Of a DNA stretch of 64,000 nucleotides, positions 52,516 to 63,505 are shown piece by piece. The position numbers and the translations under genes are program-made. Source of the stretch: Corinectria fuckeliana. Taxonomy: Eukaryota; Ascomycota; Sordariomycetes; Hypocreales; Nectriaceae. The stretch lies in contig WPDH01000075.1 of the NCBI GenBank assembly GCA_019137255.1, positions 1-64,000 of the forward strand, given 5' to 3'. The notes under the pieces are model-generated. The model saw nothing but the letters and a program-made list of their open reading frames with translations. It made no database searches and was not told the origin of the DNA. Within the stretch, counting starts at the first letter, position 1. Each line of letters begins with the position of its first letter.

Positions 52516-53745
52516 CTAGTTGGTGCAGGCGGGAGCATCACCAGTGACCGTCACGTACTCGGTTTTGGTGTGGGGCTTGTTGGTCACGGTAATGTACGAG
52601 GTGACAGCCGCGTTGTCGTTGCCGGAATCGTTGCCAGAGCCATAGCTGCCCGAGCCGCTGGAGCCCGAACCGCTGGAGCCAGACTGGGAAGCGGAGGGGG
52701 TAGCCTGGGCAGCATAGATGCCGGCGGAGGAAGTGACAGTGACGGCGGCCTGAGCGAGGCTGGCATCGGTGGTGGGCTCGTCCTCGTCCTCATCCTCATC
52801 GGCAGGGCACGACTCATCATCACCGGAGTCATCCTCACCATCGTCGCCCTCATCCTCATCAGCGGGGCACTCGTCATCGTCACCAGTGCCATCGTCCTCC
52901 CCATCGTCACCCTCGTCCTCGTCGGCAGGGCACTCGTCGTCAGATGCAGCGTCAGAGGCGGTGGCAGCGGGGGCGTCAGGGGTGGTAGCGGGAGCCTCGG
53001 GAGTGGTAGCGGGAGCCTCAGGAGTGGTAACGGGAGCGTCTGAGGTGGTGGCGTCAGGGGTCTGGGTGATGGCGGCAAGGGGAGTAGTCACGGGGGCGGA
53101 AGCGGCCGCGGCGGTGGAAGCGGCAGCAGACGAAGCGGCACCAGGGGTAGTGGCGCCGCCAGTGTCAGAGCCGCCGGAAGAGCCGCCGCCGACGGTGAAG
53201 TCGACGCAGGACTCGTAGGTCTGGTCGACATCGGGGGCGTCCCAGAACCACTGCAGGACACAATCGCCGGCGGTGGTGCAGTCGCTGCCGAGGTCGTCGG
53301 GGAGGGTGACGCTGAAGGCCGTGTTGTTGGCAGCGACGCCGCCGTTGGAGCCGTAGTTGGAGAACTCTATCAGGGGCTGGCCGATGATGGAGTTGGAGCT
53401 GGTCTTGACGACGGAGACGTTGGCGTATCCGGTGTGGGGAGCGGCAATCGTGACCTCGAAGTCGACCTTCTCGCCCAGCGAGAAGCTCTGCACGTTGTCG
53501 GGGTTGTCCTTGAGGAGGAAGCCCTTGCAGAGCCACAAGTTGCAGGCGGAAGCGTCGAAGTCGTCTCCAACGATCTGCAGGATGCCCTGGACGTTGCCGT
53601 TGATGTCCGAGCTCTGCTGGTAGTAGGGCTGTTCACCACAAGCAGCCTTGTAAGCGTCGCCGGGCTGTCGGGGCGGGGGAGACTTGATGAAGCCGTGGGC
53701 GGCGACAAGCGGGACGAGGGCGGCGAGGGCGGCGAAGTACTGCAT
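52516..53745 (-). CDS. Secreted LPMO-like protein (chitin-binding type-4 / AA16-like) with acidic repeat tail
   Basis: Single exon, 409 aa. The signal peptide (MQYFAALAALVPLVAA) would be cut to leave His17 as N-terminus (HGFIKSPPPRQPGDAY), the hallmark of copper lytic polysaccharide monooxygenases. A second candidate ligand is His104 (APHTGYANV), and YESCVDF near 178-183 offers the axial aromatic residue. Domain Cys at 36, 68, 73, 156, 162 and 180 can pair. After residue 185 comes a Gly/Ser/Thr/Ala/Pro linker. Then at about 264-325 there are three acidic repeats built on ECPADEDEGDDGEDD, each with one Cys, followed by a Ser/Gly-rich stretch and a Thr/Val-rich end. The catalytic domain should attack polysaccharide (cellulose, chitin or another glycan). 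The role of the tail is unknown. The family name AA16 is a best guess. Confidence 0.82.
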   Translation of the reverse strand: MQYFAALAALVPLVAAHGFIKSPPPRQPGDAYKAACGEQPYYQQSSDINGNVQGILQIVGDDFDASACNLWLCKGFLLKDNPDNVQSFSLGEKVDFEVTIAAPHTGYANVSVVKTSSNSIIGQPLIEFSNYGSNGGVAANNTAFSVTLPDDLGSDCTTAGDCVLQWFWDAPDVDQTYESCVDFTVGGGSSGGSDTGGATTPGAASSAAASTAAAASAPVTTPLAAITQTPDATTSDAPVTTPEAPATTPEAPATTPDAPAATASDAASDDECPADEDEGDDGEDDGTGDDDECPADEDEGDDGEDDSGDDESCPADEDEDEDEPTTDASLAQAAVTVTSSAGIYAAQATPSASQSGSSGSGSSGSGSYGSGNDSGNDNAAVTSYITVTNKPHTKTEYVTVTGDAPACTN

Positions 53746-56139
53746 TTTGAAAGATTTGAAGGGTTGATATATGTATAAATCGGGTTGGGGCTGGGTAGTA
53801 TGTTGTTGAGGAGGAGCTTGAAGGAGTCTCTTGGACCAGATGCTGGGGAGTCAAGGAGTGGTAGCGAAAAAGGGTTGTTGTGAATTGGGGCCGTCAAGGC
53901 TTGAATGAAAGAATGCAAAGAAAGTGATGTACAAGCGTACAAGAAAAGAATGGCGAATCTGGTCCTTCGAGGTCCGTGAGTAAAAGAAGCTGAGGGAGGG
54001 AGAGAGAGCGAGAGAGAGGTAGGGCGTCGTGGGGGTTGATATACGACTGTCAGAATCGCCCCGGCCGGGTCTAAGTTTCTAGATCTGGCCTAGGTAGGTA
54101 GGAGAAGACAGAGGAACTCGCCCGTCCCGTCTCAGATCCCCTGCATCTCCCCCCCTCTCACCAACCGCTCTTTAGCACGCAGAAGTCAAGCGGTGGGCCT
54201 GAGCACCGGGGGGGGGCTCAGTCAATCTCGTCCCCGGCCGGTGGCGGCAACGGGAAAAGCGCCCGGGGTGAGTGTCGTTGGCAAGCGCCGGCCGGAGATG
54301 GAGCCCCCAGGGCCCCGGAATAGAGGAGCGTGATAGTCCGCCAATTGCCATTGCGGCGGACTGGATCTGGGCTGGGGCTCTGGGTCGTCAACTCCAGACG
54401 GCGTAGAGAGGTGTTGAGTGGTGGTGGAGAAGCGGGCTGCGTAGGGCCTTGCGAATCCATCTCAGCATCGTCATCGAGGAAGCAAAGCATCTCAGCATTG
54501 AGGTAGAAACGAGATGTGCAACCCCCCCAAGAGAGTCTAGAAACAGGGCCATTCAGCGTCCTGTCCACCGCATTGGTAATATGGTCTCGTTTATGCTTCC
54601 ATCTGTCTTGTCTGTGTCGTCTCGTTTGTCCCGTTCGCATCCAGGGCACCAGCCAAAGCCGTCGTTTCCCAAAACTGCAGCCAAGAGCCGAGCTCACCGG
54701 ATTCTGGAACCTCGACCAGCAACAGGGAAGCAACTAGGTTACTGGTCTAGTCGTCTTTGACAGAATCACAGTCCCCCTTGTCGATCCCGGAGCGGGTCCT
54801 GGACCGCCCCCGTGTTTGGGCCAGCGCAAGGGGCACGACGGCCATTGGTGGATTTCGCCATGTCATGTTTGAGCCTCAAGTCGCGACAGGCAGGCGAGGC
54901 CACGAGAGATTACCAGGACGTTCAATTCCGACGAGGGCGGGTGAAGAGAAGGGCTTGGATCGATTTCGCTTCGCATCTGTCAAGCGAGAAGGAATTAATA
55001 ACGGCAAGGCGCTATTATTTGTTATCCGGTGGGAAATTTACAGTAATTACACGTGACCCTCGAGACGAACTTGCGTCTCAGGCATCAAATTCTTTTCCTC
55101 AGACTCGCAGGCAGCAGTCAAAGATCGGAGAGCAACATCATGTAGGTCAATTCGTCTGCGACAACTAAATAATCCCGTTTCCATCTACAACTCGCTCCAT
55201 TGTGTCACAGACAAATGGCATGGAGCCGTCGTCGCTTGGCTCCTCGCCCTGTCAACCCCGAGCCGCTGGAGCCCCATCATCCATGTCGCTCCCAGCCGGA
55301 AGCCCGCCCACTGCTCACTCATCTCGGCCGGGTCCTGCAGTGTCCACCGACTTACCCATCAAGCTAGTATAAGCTTAGGAAGCAAGCGCTGGCTCAGTTC
55401 AGACGTCCACCGTCCAGCAGGGAGAGAGGACGACGACTCCGTTCGCTTGCGGCCCAGACACCTCGTTCGGGGGTCCCGCTGGGCTGGCTTCCCGCCGTTT
55501 CAGGGTGCGCAGCCATCTCGCGCGGCCTGCGTTAGACCATTTCCCTTGGCGCAATTCGAATGGTTGGCTCCTGGTTTTGTAGGTATCCCAGCAGCCCAAT
55601 TAATTAATCTCTTGGCGGGACCAAACATCTAACCGACGAGGGGCGGTGAGATCCATTCTTGATGCGACCGCTGTTGAGATCCCTCGGCCAATTAGTTGAT
55701 GGGTGTCTGCAGTCAGGGGCCCCTGGCTTCTGTCAAAGTTGGTCGTCAAAAGCTCATAACATCAACTCAAAGGGAACAGTACATAGACCAAAAGTTTATC
55801 ACGGTCCTGAAGGTTGTTAACAGCTCGTATACACTCAAAAGGCATCGAAACAACCTTTATTCGAAACAAGCTCAGGGGCTCCTCGAGAAAACACTAGAAA
55901 AGGGTATACCTATCTTTATCTGGCGTGTTGAAACGCGCAATCCAAGGCCCCGCAATCATTCTTCCTCTTCAACGCCGTTGAGTCGCTGCATCGTCGTGAT
56001 CTTGTCGGGAAACCAAAATGTCGGGACCAAACGAACACCCGCATGGGCGCGACAATCTACACGGACCCTAAGCCTAACCCGTAAAATCATGTACACCTCT
56101 TTCGTCCGGCTGTCCCATTACTCTCATAGTGATTGCCCG
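53746..56139. other. Intergenic 2.4 kb, no gene supported
   Basis: Promoter side of the LPMO-like gene, with a GA-rich purine tract near 53995-54020, and 3' side of the carboxylic acid reductase gene. A plus-strand open frame running from 55696 into the reductase gene is an antisense shadow. Confidence 0.45.
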
Positions 56140-59100
56140 TTAGATCGGCTCGTCACGCGGCTCGATGAGCACCTCGTTGACGGCCACGTGGGGCGGCTGG
56201 CACACGGCATAGACAATAGACGAGGCCACGTCCTCGGCGTCCAGCACCTTGGCGCCCGAGGGCTCGCCGTACTTCTTCAGGGCCTCGGCGTCAGTCGACA
56301 TGCCCAGCAGGTCCGTGGCCACATTGCCCGGCTGGATCGCTGTAACGCGGAGGCCCGAGCCGGCCGTCTCGACACGGAGGGCTTGCAGTGTCGCCTCGAC
56401 GAAGAACTTGCTGGCCGAGTAGACTCCCAGACCGGGGAACACCTTGCGTCCCGCGTCAGAGGAGATGGCGACGATGTGGCCGCCGCCGCGAGCCAGCATC
56501 CCGGGAACCGTGGAGGAAAGGCAGTGGAGGAGGCCCTTGCAGTTGACGTCAACGGTACGCTCCCAGTCGTCCGTTTGCGTGTTGGCCATCATGGTAAAGT
56601 ACATGACACCCGCACAGCTAACGAGAATGTCGACGGGCCCGAGCTGCTCGCTGGCCGTCTTCATGAGCGACTCCACTTGCGCCTTGACCGTCACGTCCGT
56701 TTTGTGGATCAGGACTTTTCCTCCGTGCACAGCAACCTTCTTCTGGATGCTATCTAGAGCATCCGTACGGCGAGCAGCGATGACAACGTCGGCGCCCTCC
56801 TTGGCCAGGCCGGCGGCAACGGCAGCACCAATTCCAGACGAGGCCCCCGTGACAACGGCGACCTTGCCAGCCAGCTTGCCCTTGCGGACCTTGGGCACAA
56901 TGCCGTTGACTTGAGTTCGACGAGGTGGCCTGGGCAGCCAGCCTCGCGCATAGAAGTGTCGAGTGTAGATTTCAAGGAGGCTGGTGTCGATCTTGCGTCG
57001 CTTGACGCCATACTTGTCCAGCGTCGGCTGTGTCTTCCCATCCTTGAGGACAATGACAGACTTGAGGACCTCGACGTTGGGCATACCGCCGCGAAGGATG
57101 TCGAGTGTGAAGGGCGCATCGCCTCCCTTTTTTCCGCCACGCTTCTCATGCCAGAGTGCAACCCACTCGTCCCATGCAAGCGGCTTGGTGGGATATCCAA
57201 GGTCGCCCAACGACGCGAACAAGTCCTTTGAAGAGATGGGAGCAGGGTCGCCCAGATGGTACAAAGGCTGGTCAGTGTCATCTGTGTGGTTGGCAAGAGT
57301 AACGATGGCGTCGCTGACGAAATCCACAGGTGCCATCTCCAAGAACCATCCCTCGACTTCAGGAGCATAGCCGAGATTCAAGGACTCGACGACCAAGGCA
57401 TTCATCAGATCGTATGTATTCGTCGAACCGGAGACGCTGTGTCCGGTGATGGTGCCAGGCCGGTACACCCGGACAGGGATTCCGCGACTGCCAGCCTCGC
57501 AGACGAGCTTCTCGGCAACCCACTTGGTCTGTCCATATCCATCCAGCAGCTGTGTCGGGACTTGATCAGCGTCAATCACCACATCCTCGGACCAGCCTTC
57601 GACGGAGGGCGGCAGGACGCCATTGGTAGACACGTGGTGAACAGTCGCGCCGCTGCGGGATGCCAAGCGCAAGACTTCCCTTGTACCTCCAACATTAGCG
57701 TTCCGGAGAGCAGCATAGGGGTACACCAGGTTGACGGTGGCGGCGGCATGCACAATCACCTGAACCCGGGTCGCCAGCTCGTCAAAGGACTCAGGAGAGA
57801 GACCCAGACGCTTCCTGGCGATGTTGCCAGGGAGGATCTCCATGCGCTCCAGAATGTAGTCATCCCACAAACCCAGATCAATCAAGTTCTTGCGGATTCG
57901 AGCCATGCCCGCCGGGGCGCAATCCTCCACCGGCTCGGGGAAGCGGACCAGGCAAATTATATGAGCAGAGGTAGTCTCCACTAGAGTCTTGAGCAGGAAC
58001 GCACCCAGATATCCGGTAGCACCCGTCAACAGAATCGTCTCGGCGTCCTTGAGCGGGCGCATCGGGGTACCGTTGGACTGTATATCTTCGGGGAGAACAC
58101 AATCGCCTCGGAGAACAGCTGGTAAATCAGCTTGCACCGCCGCCGTGTGGCCGTCTCGGGCAGCCTTGACGGCATCGACGTGTCCTTCCAGAGTAGGAGT
58201 TCCAGCCAGAGGAGCGAGGGGAACGGGGAATCCAAACGTCTTCGACAGGCGGCTGGCTAGGTCTGCAAGAGCCAGGGAGTGGCCGCCCAGGTCGAAGAAG
58301 TCATGCTTGGGGGTGATGGCGGTCGCCGGCATATTGAGCGAAGCTGCCCACATCATGATGATGGTGTCCATCTTAATCTTGATATTCTGATCCTTCTTGG
58401 GGGCGCCTGTAGGAGACTTGGGTGCGGGTGGCGCCGGCAAAGCCTTGAGGTCGATCTTGCCGGACACGCCATGGGAGGGGAGTTCGTCCAGTTCGACCCA
58501 GATCGCGGGGATCATGTAATGCGCAAGGTGCGCAGAAAGGGCACGTCGAGATACGGGACTGTAGCCGTACTCATCAATGATGGGAATGGTTCGGTCATGG
58601 TGCTCGCCCCCATCGCGGACAAAGTAGGCGACGAGCTGCCTCTGAAGACCTTCGCCGTGGGCAATGACTGCGCAGTCGCGGACGGCCAGATGCTTGACGA
58701 TGGCGCTCTCAACGGCACCGGGCTGGACGGTGTAGCCGCGAGTCTTGATCATGCCGCCGACTCTACCAGTAATCTCCAAGAGACCCGAAGGGAGGATACG
58801 CGCGAGATCGCCAGTTCTGTACATTCGTGCACCTGGTTTCCCCTCGTAGGGATCCATTTGGAAGGCCTTGGCAGTGGTCTCCGGAAGGTTGAGATATCCC
58901 CTTGCCAGAAGATCTCCGCCGACGTAAAGCTCGCCGCTGATGCCAGGCCCGACTCTGTTGCCGCCCTCATCCAGGATGTAGGTATGATCAGGGTCAGTTG
59001 GTGGCCCCACAGGGCACACGCTATCATCATAGTTGATGAAGCTTTGGATCTCACCAGCGGCAACCTCGTGAGTCTCACTCGCACTGTAGACGTTGAACAA

Positions 59101-59988
59101 GCGGGCGTTGGGTAGTGCTGTGATGGAGCGGCGAGCAAGATCAGTGGTGACGACCTCTCCGTTCAGCCACAGAGAGCGCAAGTCTGGCAGGCGGTCGCCG
59201 AGCTTGGGGTATCGAGAAAGGACAGTCGCCAGAAGAGTCGGTGTCATGAGGGTGTCGGAGATGCGCCTAGATGCAAGCAGATCGACGAGTGCAGTAGGGT
59301 CGTAGCTGGCCCGGTCGGGGACGGCCACCACCGTCGCTCCACGCAGCAGAGGCCGAAGGATCTCCCAGACGAAGAAGACGTTGCAAGCCACCCGGTCACC
59401 GAGCTCGAGGTCTCTGACGCCGAATCTCAAGTCATATGAGCGTACCGCAGCTCTGTGCGGGTTCATGATGCCCTTGGGTTGGCCGGTGGTGCCGGAGGAG
59501 TATGAGACAAAGGCGAGCCTCTCAACGTCGTCTTCGGACGGGAGTGGACGCCTTGTGTCAAGCTCAGGGACCGATTCTCTCCTCGCGACCTTGTCAGGGT
59601 GGTCGATGATGATGACCGGGACGTCGGATTTGATTTGGGCGGCATGAGCCACCTGGGTGATAATCACCGTGGGCTTTGCATCGTCCACGACATCGCGCAG
59701 CAAGCCTGGGGGGTAGGCCAGCTCCAGGACGAGGAATGCACCTCCGGCACGAAGTGCGGCGAGTGAGGCAATGACATAATCGGCGCTCCGCCCCATGAGC
59801 ACACCGACGAGGTCGTCGCGGCCAACGCCATAGTCACGGAGGCGGTCTGCCAAAGCCCACGTCTCGCTGTCAAGCTCGGCGTAGGTGAGAGCTCTCGTCT
59901 CATCCTCGAGGGCGACGGCGTTGGGGGTCGCCGCGGCCTGTTGCTCGAACAGGGCCACCAGGTCCTTGTTGATATCGAGGACTGTCAT
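56140..59988 (-). CDS. NRPS-like carboxylic acid reductase A-T-R-SDR, glycine betaine reductase (ATRR)-type
   Basis: Single exon, 1282 aa. Domains in order: adenylation (SSGTTGQPKG 164-173, NVYSASETHE, YRTGDLAR near 390, GKIDLKAL with the A10 Lys at about 511), carrier protein (DFFDLGGHSL, phosphopantetheine Ser571), thioester reductase (TGATGYLG 655-662, YGQTK 818-822), and a C-terminal short-chain reductase (TGASSGIG 1047-1054, YSASK 1190-1194). Two reductase domains after A-T is the layout of Aspergillus nidulans ATRR, which activates glycine betaine and reduces it twice to choline. Length and order agree. Ordinary fungal aryl-acid reductases have only one R domain. Substrate identity here is inference. 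No condensation domain is present, so no peptide is made. It probably acts in the cytosol using NADPH. Confidence 0.9.
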   Translation of the reverse strand: MTVLDINKDLVALFEQQAAATPNAVALEDETRALTYAELDSETWALADRLRDYGVGRDDLVGVLMGRSADYVIASLAALRAGGAFLVLELAYPPGLLRDVVDDAKPTVIITQVAHAAQIKSDVPVIIIDHPDKVARRESVPELDTRRPLPSEDDVERLAFVSYSSGTTGQPKGIMNPHRAAVRSYDLRFGVRDLELGDRVACNVFFVWEILRPLLRGATVVAVPDRASYDPTALVDLLASRRISDTLMTPTLLATVLSRYPKLGDRLPDLRSLWLNGEVVTTDLARRSITALPNARLFNVYSASETHEVAAGEIQSFINYDDSVCPVGPPTDPDHTYILDEGGNRVGPGISGELYVGGDLLARGYLNLPETTAKAFQMDPYEGKPGARMYRTGDLARILPSGLLEITGRVGGMIKTRGYTVQPGAVESAIVKHLAVRDCAVIAHGEGLQRQLVAYFVRDGGEHHDRTIPIIDEYGYSPVSRRALSAHLAHYMIPAIWVELDELPSHGVSGKIDLKALPAPPAPKSPTGAPKKDQNIKIKMDTIIMMWAASLNMPATAITPKHDFFDLGGHSLALADLASRLSKTFGFPVPLAPLAGTPTLEGHVDAVKAARDGHTAAVQADLPAVLRGDCVLPEDIQSNGTPMRPLKDAETILLTGATGYLGAFLLKTLVETTSAHIICLVRFPEPVEDCAPAGMARIRKNLIDLGLWDDYILERMEILPGNIARKRLGLSPESFDELATRVQVIVHAAATVNLVYPYAALRNANVGGTREVLRLASRSGATVHHVSTNGVLPPSVEGWSEDVVIDADQVPTQLLDGYGQTKWVAEKLVCEAGSRGIPVRVYRPGTITGHSVSGSTNTYDLMNALVVESLNLGYAPEVEGWFLEMAPVDFVSDAIVTLANHTDDTDQPLYHLGDPAPISSKDLFASLGDLGYPTKPLAWDEWVALWHEKRGGKKGGDAPFTLDILRGGMPNVEVLKSVIVLKDGKTQPTLDKYGVKRRKIDTSLLEIYTRHFYARGWLPRPPRRTQVNGIVPKVRKGKLAGKVAVVTGASSGIGAAVAAGLAKEGADVVIAARRTDALDSIQKKVAVHGGKVLIHKTDVTVKAQVESLMKTASEQLGPVDILVSCAGVMYFTMMANTQTDDWERTVDVNCKGLLHCLSSTVPGMLARGGGHIVAISSDAGRKVFPGLGVYSASKFFVEATLQALRVETAGSGLRVTAIQPGNVATDLLGMSTDAEALKKYGEPSGAKVLDAEDVASSIVYAVCQPPHVAVNEVLIEPRDEPI

Positions 59989-61957
59989 CTTTGCAGGTGT
60001 GCTCGGGGTTGCAAGCCGGAGTGGCAGGGCGGCGGGTAGTCGATACCTAGTTATACGAGAGACGGTGAGTGGGTCACGCGACCAATCTGCACGCCGTTAC
60101 TCCAGAGATGTCGGCGATGGATCCCGGGAAAATCCCAACAAGGTGCGGGCAGACGGAGAGGGGGACGGAGGTAGCGGCGGCTCTGAGGATACGGCTTTGC
60201 GATAAGGTTAAGTAAGCGACAAGCGCCAAGGTTGGGGAGGAGTGGTGTTCGTGTTCGTTGTCACGCAGAATACGTAGATGTACCGTCTTTGATGAAATGT
60301 ACGTCTCAAACGGTTCCCATCGTTAGAAACGGGGGTGAAAGGGTAAAAGGCGACTCGCGGGGTCGATGACGCGACGGGGTGGGAATTGAGGCTGTCTCCG
60401 CAAACAGAGACAGAAGACGGGGAAGATGAAGAAGAATTCTTGCCTCAGACCTTGACCTTGGACCTTGGACCTTGAAACCCCAGACGTTGCCACCGCATTC
60501 GCCTTCATAGCCCCGATTTATTTACTCGCTTGTGCATCCATCAGGGCAATGTTGAGTTGCAAAGCCCCCACGTCGGGAATTTCAACTCGGTGATTGGGTT
60601 GGTCGGTCGACAACCCGCCACCAGAAACCATACCGCTGGATCTAGCCCCGAATGAGGCATGGTAAGAAGCCAATGTTCGCGTCTGAAGAGCCATCGTGGC
60701 TTCGCAGCAGTCGTCGGGGCTTTAATTGTAGCGCGTGACCTAAGGAATAGACCTGAGCATGTCATATGTCATGCCCGAGAGCTTTTGGATTCTCAATGAC
60801 GATGGTTTTGAGCTTGGAGGCGTTTCCCAACCAAACTGCTGGGCCATTTTCACGTGCTGGGAAGGGCTTCTGCGGTATCCCACTAGCCCCGGTTGGGCAC
60901 TAGTGGGCTAGGTTGACCCCTATCGTGCATATCGGAAGTTGCCGACGCTTGAGCCCACTGTAACGACAGCATGGCTTGGAAATACAGGGTAGCTTCAGTA
61001 TCAAGCACTTACCACGACTCAACTGCTATCATGCACCAGGATGTACAAAGTACGAAACATGCTCAAACCATTGAATGGTGACGGTACTTAATCGTGTGCC
61101 CTATTTTGTTCAGAACCAGCATCTCTTAGCTCCTTAAGGTCATGCGTTGTCCTTAATATGCAGGTCTAGTCGAAATGCCCGCGGGATGCGGATTGCGTCA
61201 ACGAGTCTTGAGCAAATTGGGGCAGCCTTCAGGAAAATGTGCCTTAAAAACTACATGACTCTCGGAAGTCGCGGATATTCAAACCGACTCAAAACATCAG
61301 TTTTCGGCCTCGAGAAGTCAATGTAACGAGCTGTAGCTGCTGTCATCTGGTATAAATGGGCATTATAGGTTTTTAGCACCTTAAACGTCCCGCCTGAGCT
61401 GTTATAAATCGATTAAAAGGTACATTCTCCGACGGTCCGATGTACATTGACGTCGCGTGCGCTAAACGCTAAACCTGCGCGTGTGTTGCCGTATCCGTCG
61501 CCCTGCAGCTTCTTCCCCTAACCTGTTCGCCCAATGACCGGGCTGTTACGTAGACGACAGTGTGATTCCAAGATGTGATATGCTGCCGCCATATGGATTG
61601 TTAAGCTCAAGTGTGAGATGCGTGGGGGACGCGGCAATTCGAGGCTTATGAGGCCTAGAGGGTGCATGTGCAGCTCCATTCAGAGGTAACCACGTTGCGA
61701 TGATGGACACCAGCTCGAGAAGCTTATCTCTTAGGTAGTGATACGCTGGCGCAAGTTCATACTAACCAGGTACTCGTGTCAAAGCTTGACGATCCCCGTT
61801 CGTCTACTCATTGGACAATGGGCATAAGCCGGGACTCAATCGATCACTCATTTCAACGACTCAAACACCAGGCCCAACCACTTTCCGATAACGGGGTATC
61901 ATTATTCTCAATATGCTACGTGAAAACTACAATAGGAATTTCGTCTCCGACTACCTT
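59989..61957. other. Intergenic 2 kb: reductase gene promoter and 3' flank of the permease gene
   Basis: A short tandem repeat (CCTTGGA units) lies at about 60450-60474. No gene, RNA or transposon was recognised. Confidence 0.45.
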
Positions 61958-63505
61958 TTATGAAGTTATGCGCCCCTTGACAAGGTCGGCCTCGGCCAGC
62001 GGAACCACCTTGGTGCGGCAGATGAGCTTGTGCCCAACGTAGAGACAAGTGAAGAGGATGAGACTGATGTAGCACGAGAAAAAGTCGCTTGTGTTCCAGT
62101 CCATGAAGACAGTGAAACCGTTGGTGATGGTGATGAGGGCGTTGAAGAATAGGCCGTAATAGGACAGGTATGGTTGAAAGGGAGCCAGGAACGGGAGCCC
62201 CTGGCGGTCAATGCCCTGGGCCACAAGAACCTTCTGGAAGCGGATGTGGCAGACGCTGATGAGACCCCAAGTAACGAAGCTGGCGGTGGCGCTGATGTTG
62301 AGTAGCCAGTCGAAGACGAGAGTACCGCTGGACGAGAGGTTGAGGAAGCCCAGGAGCCCTAGCAGGGAGCATATGCCGACTGCGTAGTAGGGCGTCCCGA
62401 TGCGGTTGGTGCGCTTTAGGAACTTGGGGGCAAGACCTTCTTCGGCGAGGCCGACGATGATACGGCTGCTGGAGTAGACGTTCGAGTTGGCGGCCGTGAG
62501 AACAGCCGTGAGCAGCACGGCGTTGAGGATGTGCGGAAGAACAGGCACGCCGGCACGCACCGCCATGATGACGAGGGGAGAAGCAGAGGCATCAGTCTTG
62601 TCGCTGTTGAGGGCGGCGAGGTCAAACGGGACGTTGAGACCAACGAAGAAGACAGTGCAGACGAAGAGGACAAAGATACCCCAGAACGTCCAGCGGATAG
62701 CGGAGGGAATGGCCTTGGTAGGATTGGCCGTCTCACCGGCACCTACACCAACGAGCTCGGCGCCCTGGTAGCTGAACCCGGCGGTGACGAGGACGGCCCA
62801 GAAGCCCACAAACTTGCCCTTGTTACCCTCGACCATGTACTCGGCAAAGGGGCCCGGGTCTTTCCAGTTGCTGAAGCCAATGTAGCCCTCGTCGCCCACG
62901 CCGGCGTTGATGCAGATTGAGAAGATGATGAAGCCGATGATGGTGATGACCTTGATGCTGGAGAACCACATCTCAACCTCACCAAACCAGCGGATGGGGA
63001 GGAAGTTGAGAGCAGTGAAGACGACCCAGAAGACGGCGATCCAAATGGCGATGCTGAGGGAGTCATTCCAGTACTGAATAATGAGGCCGGCGGCGGTGAG
63101 CTCGAGGGCGAAGGTGATGGACCAGCTGAACCAGTAGATCCAGCCCATTGCGAACCCGAGCGTCGGGTCGACGAAGCGAGTGGCATACGCGGTGAAGGAG
63201 CCGGCAACGGGTATGTAGGCAGCCATCTCGCCCAAGCTAGTCATGACGGAGTAGACGACGGAGCCCATAAAGACGAAGGCGATGAGCAGGGAGACGGGCC
63301 CGGCCTTGGCGAGCGCCGAGCCAATACCCAAGAAGAGACCTGTTCCAATGGTTGCGCCTACGGCGATGAACTGGAGGTGACGGGCTTGGAGGCCACGGTC
63401 GAGGCCGGAGTCGCCCGTCTCGAGATCCTCCTGGGGACGCTCCGGGAGCTTCTCATTGCTGGTCCGGGGGGTCTTTTCGTCGTTGGACGAGTCCATGGCA
63501 AGCAT
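61958..63505 (-). CDS. Amino-acid permease, yeast-type YAT/APC family
   Basis: Single exon, 515 aa; the second ATG (63496) is an equally good start. The hydrophilic N-terminus ends in LDRGLQARHLQFIAVGATIGTGLFLGIGSAL, the first-helix signature of fungal amino-acid permeases (GxGLF type). About twelve hydrophobic helices follow, including AGFSYQGAELVGVGAGETANPTKAIPSAIRWTFW (substrate-site helix 6) and RTNRIGTPYYAV. It should be a plasma-membrane H+ symporter for amino acids; specificity is not readable. It lies 2 kb upstream of the ATRR-type gene on the same strand, so a link to nitrogen or betaine metabolism is possible but unproven. Confidence 0.92.
   Translation of the reverse strand: MLAMDSSNDEKTPRTSNEKLPERPQEDLETGDSGLDRGLQARHLQFIAVGATIGTGLFLGIGSALAKAGPVSLLIAFVFMGSVVYSVMTSLGEMAAYIPVAGSFTAYATRFVDPTLGFAMGWIYWFSWSITFALELTAAGLIIQYWNDSLSIAIWIAVFWVVFTALNFLPIRWFGEVEMWFSSIKVITIIGFIIFSICINAGVGDEGYIGFSNWKDPGPFAEYMVEGNKGKFVGFWAVLVTAGFSYQGAELVGVGAGETANPTKAIPSAIRWTFWGIFVLFVCTVFFVGLNVPFDLAALNSDKTDASASPLVIMAVRAGVPVLPHILNAVLLTAVLTAANSNVYSSSRIIVGLAEEGLAPKFLKRTNRIGTPYYAVGICSLLGLLGFLNLSSSGTLVFDWLLNISATASFVTWGLISVCHIRFQKVLVAQGIDRQGLPFLAPFQPYLSYYGLFFNALITITNGFTVFMDWNTSDFFSCYISLILFTCLYVGHKLICRTKVVPLAEADLVKGRITS

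Noticed and set aside
55696..56757. 353-codon plus-strand open frame
   Set aside because: Its second half is antisense to the SDR domain of the reductase gene and its first half has no protein-like composition.
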